64,000 nt of DNA from Dipteronia dyeriana (Eukaryota > Streptophyta > Magnoliopsida > Sapindales > Sapindaceae): contig CM065300.1 of assembly GCA_032871835.1 (NCBI GenBank), forward strand, positions 107,567,088 through 107,631,087. Reading direction: 5' to 3'. The position numbers and the translations under genes are program-made. This document shows, in pieces, positions 57,489 to 64,000 of the stretch. Position 1 is the stretch's first letter. Each line of letters starts with the position of its first letter. The notes beneath the pieces are model-generated. The model was not told the DNA's origin and did no database searches. It was given only the letters and a program-made list of their open reading frames with translations.

Positions 57489-58387
57489 TGATAACAGACC
57501 TCAAATCCTTACTCCCAAAATCGACAGGCCCGAGGCAAGTCGATATACTTCAAATAAGTTCTCTCTACATCATTGTTACATGTACTACCTCTCCCATAAA
57601 TATATTGGGATTGGTTGATATTATGTTACTATTTTAAGCTCTCCAGAGCATATACATTGTACTATGCCACCACTCTTGTAAGCTCCCCAGAGCATTCTTT
57701 AAAACATACATAAGGAAGGGTATTTCTCCATACTGCCTTGGGGTTTTTCAGCATGTGATCATTCGTGATGCTTTTTCCTCCTTGGTCAATCCACCTCTCT
57801 CTATATAAGAATTGTGTTTCTCTTATTTGTCCCCTGTATTATGCATGTATATATGTGTACAATCTAGATTCCCACCCAGCTGGACCTAGTGCTCTTATCC
57901 TCACATCTATATGCTAAATTCGCACATCAAGATGGGGGAGAAACCACCCAGACCAGCTTGAAGGGATTCGAGGAGCTCTCCTTTATCCTTTCTAAGGAAG
58001 AAATTGAGCTCTCCGACACTGGAACTATATAAGCCCCCTTCTTACTTGCTATCTAGGCCGGAGAACTAAGGAAGGAATCGGGCTCCAAATCTGAGCTCCA
58101 GGTACTAAGACAGGATTCAACTACGACAGAGGACCAGAACTAGGATCAACCCTTTCATACCAGCAAGGGAACCCTTGAGGTCCCCGTATCTCTCTTTTTA
58201 GCATGAAGCCCGACAGGCAGAATACTTTGTCTCCTACCTGCTGTATCATCCTCTTTTACCGTTTCATTCTCCATAATCAAGATCTCACCAAGGTACCGAA
58301 GTTGCCAACCCTGGCCGCTTCCCCCGTGGTAGCGGTTCTGAGGGTGTTAGCTGTAATTCCTCACCCTAAGCAAATTTTCGGTTAACA
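57489..58387 (+). repeat. 5' LTR of gypsy-like element M
   Basis: Bounded by TGATAAC (57489) and GGTTAACA (58387), short imperfect inverted ends, and followed by a gypsy-type primer site. TATA box tatataa at 57802-57808. No partner LTR is in the window, so the left end is inferred. Confidence 0.6.
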
Positions 58388-58391
58388 CTTT

Positions 58392-58410
58392 TTGGCACCA
58401 TCTGTGGGAA
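58392..58410 (+). other. Primer-binding site of element M
   Basis: TGGCACCATCTGTGGGAA closely resembles TGGCGCCGTCTGTGGGAA found after the 5' LTR of many plant gypsy elements (two differences). Confidence 0.7.
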
Positions 58411-58680
58411 ACTTTCCACACCCCTTTTGAAAGCTTTAATGTCTCTACCTTAACATCCTTATACAATCGAGGTAACATGTCATTATTCATGGAATATAAT
58501 TTGTTGTTTATAATGACCTTTCTCCATACTTGTTTATATCGCCTGCCAACCAAATGTGGTGCTTATTTTATCATTTGATGGGTTTTTTTATTGTTGTGGA
58601 ATGAGTATGGTACGTGGGATTCCTGTTTGAACCAACCTACTACACCTTTCTAACGAAGCAATGCTGATCATCTACTTGTA
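58411..58680 (+). other. Element M leader, no frame recognised
   Basis: Sequence after the primer site; no gag motif visible. Confidence 0.4.
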
Positions 58681-59160
58681 GAGCCCCTCTACAGTAGCTC
58701 CGCGCCTAAAGGGATCCTCCACAACATATCTGCCCCGATACCGTTAGAGCTCCTCTACAGCAGCTCTGTGCCTGGAGAGTTCTTCCACAACAGACCTGCT
58801 TTGGTACTGCTGTAGCTCCTCTATAATAGCTACATGACTGGATGGCTCTTCTACAACAGACTTGCCCCGGTACCGTTATAGCTCCAGTATAGCAGAGTCG
58901 CACATGTCTAGCTTCTCTATAGTAGATTTGTTTCGATACCACTAGAGCACCAATGCAGTAGAGTTACACATCCCATGTTTCTTTACCGTGGATTGCTCCG
59001 TACCGGCATATATCCTCTACATAAGATCCACTACGCGGCCTAGCGCTTGGAAGGCTCCTCCAAAACTAAATCACTCTAATATCTAGAGAGCTCATGTACA
59101 GTAGAGTTGCACCTCTCATTATCTTATACAGCAGATTTGCTCTGCCACCAATGTATCACC
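58681..59160. repeat. 66-bp minisatellite
   Basis: Unit gagctcctctacagcagctc... begins at 58681, 58747, 58813, 58879 and 58945 (period 66), then about 59009 and 59088 with drift. The 66-bp period gives a 22-codon Cys-rich repeat on the minus strand (58942-58706), probably a composition effect. Confidence 0.92.
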
Positions 59161-59468
59161 TATCCAGGAGATCCATTGGGCTCCTACCTGTTCATACGGA
59201 TCCTCTTATGCCTCCAGATCCGTTCTTAACAAGCCCATAGGTAGCGATAGCAGATCAACTCATGAATCCAGAAAGCTAACTCAGTTGTGTGATTGTAAGG
59301 GCAGTACAACTGGTAGGGGCTTAGTGGCCTCTAACTTTGTATACCGGGTAAGTCAATGCTAAGGTGAGCCACTGAGCTCCTGATTTGTTCCAACAGGGTC
59401 CAACGCCTTCTCTTAGTTGTTGGAGACTTCTAGGATCCTAAGAATGCTTCTAGACCAGTCTAGGATAG
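59161..59468. other. Unassigned stretch between two repeat arrays
   Basis: No recognised frame; probably decayed interior of M. Confidence 0.3.
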
Positions 59469-59805
59469 GTGGCTTCGCTCCATGTGTACCGGGCCGTTCA
59501 TCGCTCTAGCAAGCCACCGAAGCCCGATCTGATCAAGGTGTTCCCAGAAGCTTCCCACCTTGGTAAGGCCCTCTACATGCCTAAGCAAGCTTCAGGAGCC
59601 GTAGCACCGCTATAAGATTAGTGGCTTGGCTCTATATGTACCAGGCCATTCATTGCCCTAGCAAGCCACCAAAACCCGATCCAATCAATGAGAGCCTAGA
59701 GGTTGCCCACATTTGCTAAGGCCTCCAACGTGCCTAAGTAAGTCTCTAGGGTAGCAGCCCAACTGCAAGGCCAGTGGCATCACCCATAAGTCTTTAGGCC
59801 AGTGG
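59469..59805. repeat. 152-bp tandem repeat
   Basis: Copies begin gtggcttcgctcc (59469) and gtggcttggctct (59621), with a partial third copy at 59774 (gtggcatcaccc). Confidence 0.88.
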
Positions 59806-59819
59806 CATCACCGCATCAA

Positions 59820-60476
59820 GAGATTCCTACCGTAGGTAAAGTTGCTGTTGTTATGACTTGTAAGAATGTCAAGAAACAATAGAAGGAAAAACAACTAGGA
59901 CCTACTAAGAAGGAGACAAAGAAAGTAACCAAGATCAAAAGGAAGTGCTTCCTTTATGGTGAAAATAGGCATTGAAAAAGAAATTTCCCAAAGTGTCAAG
60001 AAAAGAAGGAAAAAGGTAATATTAATTATCTTGAAACATGTTTTTTTGCGGATTCTGTGGATTCTTGGATCATAGACTCCGGAGCCACTAATCATGTTTG
60101 TTTTTCCTTACAGGGGTTCAAGGAAAGGAGAAGGCTCAATGAGAACGAATTCAACATGCGTTTAGGCAATGAAGCGTTGGTGTCTGCTAGTTCAGTGGGA
60201 TATATTAGAATTAGTTTAGTTTCTTATATGCATTTAGATTTAATAGATGTTTAATATGTACTTCAATTCAAGTGGAATTTAATTTTAGTTTCTTGTTTAA
60301 ATAAATTTGGTTTTTTTGTTACTTATAATAAAGATTTTATTATTAGTAAGAATGACAAAATTATTTGCAAAGGTACATTGAAAAACGGTTTATTCTATTT
60401 GCATAGAAATATCTCTCACTTGTTAGACACGGAGTCAACAGAACCTTAATAGGATTAAGAGATTGGTTAGTGACGG
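59820..60476 (+). pseudogene. Copia fragment I: gag end, zinc knuckle, protease
   Basis: Plus-strand frame: VGKVAVVMTCKNVKKQ, TAG, then a basic stretch and a damaged zinc knuckle KCFLYGENRH*KRNFPKC (two Cys lost, one stop). The retropepsin active site follows, SWIIDSGATNHVCFSLQGF (60062-60118), then RLGNEALVSASSVGYIRI. A stop lies at 60252 and a short jump into the pre-integrase region at about 60445. The first part matches A (3498-3600) and B closely, so it belongs to that family, but it keeps the 228-bp knuckle-protease segment that A and B lack. Cut off at 60476 by H. Confidence 0.83.
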
Positions 60477-62657
60477 TGTTAGGTTCTAGATTTGTGTTGG
60501 CTTGATTCTATAACAAAACTTCATTTCTTTGTAATGCTTAGTTACTTAAGTGGTTCGTGATGACAAGAGCTTCAAGGAAGAAAAGCACATTTTCATGGTG
60601 CAAAGTTTGTCTTCAAGAGGATTGGTACTATTCTTGGATGCTAAGGTATCGAGATCCTTCTTCTTCTTGCAAGGCGTAGGCACACACACACAATTCATTC
60701 ATATGTGTCCCTGCTTAGTTGTTCATCATTATATGCGTACACACACACAATTCAAACATTTGTGTCCCTGCATCATAGCACATCATTTGGTATAACACAT
60801 TCACACACTTGAAGATGAATGCTCATGCAGTTGTATGGAAATAACATGTTTTAGAAAATACATGATTGGAGACTATCTCTATGTAGTTTGCATTCTTGTG
60901 TGAAATGTGTTTGTTTATGTATATGTTTGTTTAACATGGATATTGAACTTGATTTTAGCCTTACATTTTTTGTAATTGAGTTCCGGTCATTTGGGTTACT
61001 CATATTATTGATTTCGAGTTCTAAGTCAAAAGATACTACACTTTCAACTCATGTTGCATACATTGTCTTCGTATTAATATATCGAGTCAAATTCTTTTTT
61101 TTTTAGGTTGAGTATCTTATATATCCATTTCCGTGAGGGATTCTTGGTTCGAAATCTTCAAACGGATTCAAATTCAGAGTTCAGAGGCCAAAGAACGGTC
61201 GCAGAACGCAAGAGAAGCGCAAGGGGTGAGGTGCGATGGCTCAAGCCATCACCATGCACCATCCTGAGATGGCGTGTGGCCATCTCCGCCCCAAGAGTGC
61301 TCTGCCCCGAGATGCCCATGCACCATCTCGAGGAGACACAAATGAAAGAAGGGCAGAATGGTCCTTTGGCTTTTCACTCTTTAAAACCTCTTATTCCCTC
61401 TCATTCCTTACAAGTTGAGAAAATTTAAATTGAAGAACAAGTGCAGCAAATTTTCTCTCTACATTTTTTATTTTATTTTTTGTGATAAATTCTTAATTTC
61501 TACACCGAATCACTTGATTTAAAAACCTATTTCGAGTGTCTTGAAGAGTTCTACAAACCCAAAGCATTTCCAGAACCAAAGAATTTCTACATTTGTCGTT
61601 GTGATCTGATCTTCAGTTCGTGGTTTGCATCCTTGTTGGTAAAATCATCTTCTTCTTAGTTTTCTTCTTTGATCTTCTTATTGATTGATGTTATTTGATT
61701 AAGAAGCATGACTAAGATGATTTTGATATCATTTTGTGGTTTTTTTATTTGATTTCCAAGTTTAGCTAGATTTGTGATATATTGAATGATTTGTACTAAA
61801 CTTGATAAACATGAAATTGTTTGTAGAAATCTTTTGTTCTTATGCTTGATTGATTGTTTCTAGATCTAATTTCATTTTCTAAGAACTAGGTTTTATTTCA
61901 ATTGATGTCTATATCTTCATATCTATGTTCTTAGTTGATAACATGCTTAGGTTATCTAGTTGCATTTGTGATTGTTCTTTGAAAGCTTAATCTAGCTATC
62001 TATTTGCATGTCTATAGAATTTGTTGATCATCATTTTCTATGTTGAGTGCTTGTTTGCATTTTGCGTTCATGATCACTTAGATGCCTTGTGAAGAGGTAG
62101 AAAGTCTCATATCTTATAGTGATTCTTTGATTTGAGCAATTGTAAGTCTTAGCTAGAGTCGGGAGGACTTGCATAGCTAAGCAAGAGGAGGCCTTGACAA
62201 GAGGTGTGAGACCTCAGATTGTTGAGCAAGGAAGTCTTGACTAGATTCGGGAGGACTCGGATAGTCGAGCAACAAATCTTGCCAAGGGTCGGGAAGATCC
62301 GGTTAGGTGAGCAAGGAATCTTTCTAGAGACAGATAAACTTGGATAGGAAGTCGGCTTAGTAGATCACTAGGTTCAAGGATAGAGTGAGAGTGATAGCTT
62401 GTAGAGCATGTGTGATTGCTTGAGTGTGTAACTCTATTTGAAATAGTGGATTTGCTTTTGCTGGTGGTTGTGGTATCAACCCGTGGATGTTTCCTTTTTG
62501 GAGGTTTACCACGTAAATATTGTGTGTCATTGTTTGCAATTTTCATTAAGGATTATTAGAATTGCATTGTTTTAAAATAAGTAAAAAATTAGAGCATATA
62601 CCTATTCACCCCCTCCCCTCTAGGTATATTCACACTATAAAGATAAAGGAAACTTCA
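60477..62657 (+). repeat. 5' LTR of element H
   Basis: TGTTAGG...ACTTCA, about 2.18 kb. It includes a 57-bp direct repeat (60681-60795) and a GC-rich island (61195-61330). The partner LTR is outside the window, so the left end rests on the break in fragment I. Confidence 0.75.
60681..60795 (+). repeat. 57-bp tandem duplication in H LTR
   Basis: Two copies of cacacacacaattca...tgtgtccctgc, 57 bp apart. Confidence 0.85.
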
Positions 62658-62659
62658 AT

Positions 62660-62674
62660 TGGTATCAAATTCGG
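62660..62674 (+). other. Primer-binding site of element H
   Basis: TGGTATCAAATTCGG after the LTR; the first eight bases match the Met-tRNA primer site, the rest diverges. Confidence 0.65.
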
Positions 62675-62746
62675 TGTCTAGACGCACTTAGGTAGATATT
62701 CTTTGTAGTGTTTGTTATCTTCATTTGTTTCATAATGATTAAAGAA

Positions 62747-64000
62747 ATGTATTCTTTTATGGCTTCTCTTGTTGAAAGTGAGTCTATTGACTTAGATGAT
62801 CAAAAGATCAAAGATCTTATTCAAGAAAACGACAGATCTCTAGGATCAATAAGTCTCTCACTAAGAAGTTAGAAAATCATGATTGTAGCTCAAAATGTGT
62901 TATTGATCTTAATGACAAAATTCTTAATCTTGAGAAAAACTTGATTGATAGCAATGATAGATTAAGTATTTTGAAGCATGAAATTGAGCAAAGAGATGAA
63001 TCTCTTGATCGTGCTAAGAGAATTGAAAATGTGCTTAGAGCAAAACTAAAAGAGCATGAGAATCAAGAGAAAGTGCTTAATGACAAACTTAATGAGGCTA
63101 AAGAGATGATTAACAAGATGTTATCTAGCTCTAACAAAGTGAAAGCTCTCATTAAGGTTTGAAAACCATCAAGCGACAAAAGAGGTTTAGGATATGTTAA
63201 TGAAAAATCAACTCTTTTATCTAACAAATCTACTTTTGTCAAAGCTTGTAGCAATTTAAATGTAGGTACACTCTTTAACGGTAAAGCCACGAATGCTACC
63301 GGAGGTGCCTCAACATCAACAATGAAAGTCAAGGAAAAGACTCAACAATGGCAAAGACAAGCTACATCATCATCAAATGCAAAAGGCAAGACATCTAGTG
63401 TTGCACGCCAAAGAGGTAAAAATGTGAGAAGGCAAAATGAGTTGAATGCTCAAGCAAATGGTAAACCTCTCAAATTCAGACCTATTTGTCATTATTGCAA
63501 CATGGTAGGACACATAAGACCTAGATGTTATGAATATATTCATAAATGTAGAATTGCCAATGATTTGCATGATATGTCTTTGAATGGTCCTAGGCAATCA
63601 TCCATGTATGGATATAGAATTAGACATAAGAAGACCTTGGAAAAGCATGTTGAGAATAAATGTGTTGATGATTTGTTTGTTAAATCTTGTGTTGTGTCTC
63701 GTTCTACTATGCATAAGAAAGTTGATAATGCTTTGTTTGATTTGTTTGAAAATGTGACTAATGGAGTCAATGTGCCTAAAAACAAGTCAAAGCATGTTAA
63801 TAAAAGTAGGAATGAGAAACTTGTCAAGAAAGTTTGGGTTAAGAAAAACACAACACAATGTTTGGTTACACAATATGCTTTAAGAGCTAATTCATCCTAT
63901 TGTAGGTACCTAGATAGCAGTTGCTTTAGGAATATGACCAGTAACAAGGAATTCTTTAAGAATCTTGTTATGAATGTTGGTGGATGGGTTACATTTGGTG
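62747..64000 (+). CDS. Element H gag-protease (N-terminally shortened, runs off the window)
   Basis: Begins MYSFMASLVESESIDLDD at 62747, then a +1 frameshift near 62840 and one TGA (63160-63162). From 63163 to the window end the same frame is open without a stop (279 codons). Order: coiled coil (62941-63159, IEQRDESLDRAKRIEN), Ser/Lys/Gln-rich linker, a perfect CCHC knuckle ICHYCNMVGHIRPRCYEY (63486-63540), a spacer, and retropepsin beginning RYLDSSCFRNMTSNKEFF, then GGWVTFG at the window edge. The usual DSG is DSS here, which may impair the enzyme. The UBN2-type N-terminal capsid domain seen in C is missing. Integrase and RT would lie to the right. Confidence 0.8.

Larger units (their letters stand above)
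60477..64000 (+). mobile_element. Copia LTR retrotransposon H (5' part)
   Basis: Inserted in fragment I. Contains a 5' LTR (60477-62657), primer site (62660-62674), gag and the start of protease; continues beyond the window. The LTR terminus (block cccctcccctctagg) and the gag knuckle are related to the C family, but the LTR body differs. The left target site would be gacgg (60472-60476). Confidence 0.82.

Noticed and set aside
58706..58942. Cys-rich repeat protein
   Set aside because: Follows from the 66-bp minisatellite; no gene signals on that strand. Kept only as an observation.
61108..61428. 106-codon frame with His/Pro/Glu-rich sequence
   Set aside because: Falls on the GC-rich island of the H LTR, which is variable in all relatives.

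Overview
The window looks like intergenic, repeat-saturated chromatin of a flowering plant, most likely a eudicot. It is AT-rich and I found no host gene, tRNA, rRNA or CRISPR array. Almost every base belongs to a transposable element: Ty1/copia and Ty3/gypsy LTR retrotransposons, an L1-type LINE with a plant-style RNase H, and two MITE-type DNA elements. Reading frames are nearly all broken, so the coding entries are pseudogenes unless stated otherwise.

Layout. (1) 1-5971: copia element A (minus), with decayed gag-pol and a truncated 5' LTR. (2) 5972-6652 and 26456-31110: an old gypsy-like element G (minus), with gag-like remnants, a tRNA-Asp-type primer site and one LTR. (3) Copia element B (minus, 6653-26455) sits inside G and is flanked by a perfect gtcaa duplication. 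Its 3' LTR was then hit by C (7154-14601, a gag-only copia element), by solo LTR E (15030-17103) and by PIF/Harbinger MITE F (18224-18914). (4) 31111-54560: a second gag-only copia element D (minus). It is split by a related LTR N (31307-33062), LINE J (34268-38968), solo LTR P of the A/B family (39560-41970) and a whole gypsy Tat-type element K (42339-54126). (5) 54561-60476: fragments. These are pieces of C-family LTR, a copia RNase H with polypurine tract (L), a gypsy LTR with primer site (M) followed by two minisatellites, and a copia gag/protease piece (I). (6) 60477-64000: the 5' part of a plus-strand copia element H, the least decayed frame in the window; it runs off the end.

How the parts relate. 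A, B, P and probably I belong to one copia family with LTRs of about 2.26 kb. A and B share an identical in-frame deletion of the zinc knuckle and protease active site, so a protease-less derivative seems to have been mobilised. C, D, N and several fragments form a second family whose complete member has gag but no pol. H has a related gag plus protease and could represent the autonomous partner. K carries the hallmarks of the Tat lineage: two RNase H domains, a 90-bp tandem array near its 3' end, and an antisense gene with in-frame GT-AG introns and a poly(A) signal. That antisense gene is the most interesting coding object here.

Limits: boundaries supported by target-site duplications or LTR comparison are good to a few bases; the others are approximate. 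Domain calls rest on motifs recognised by eye, with no database search.
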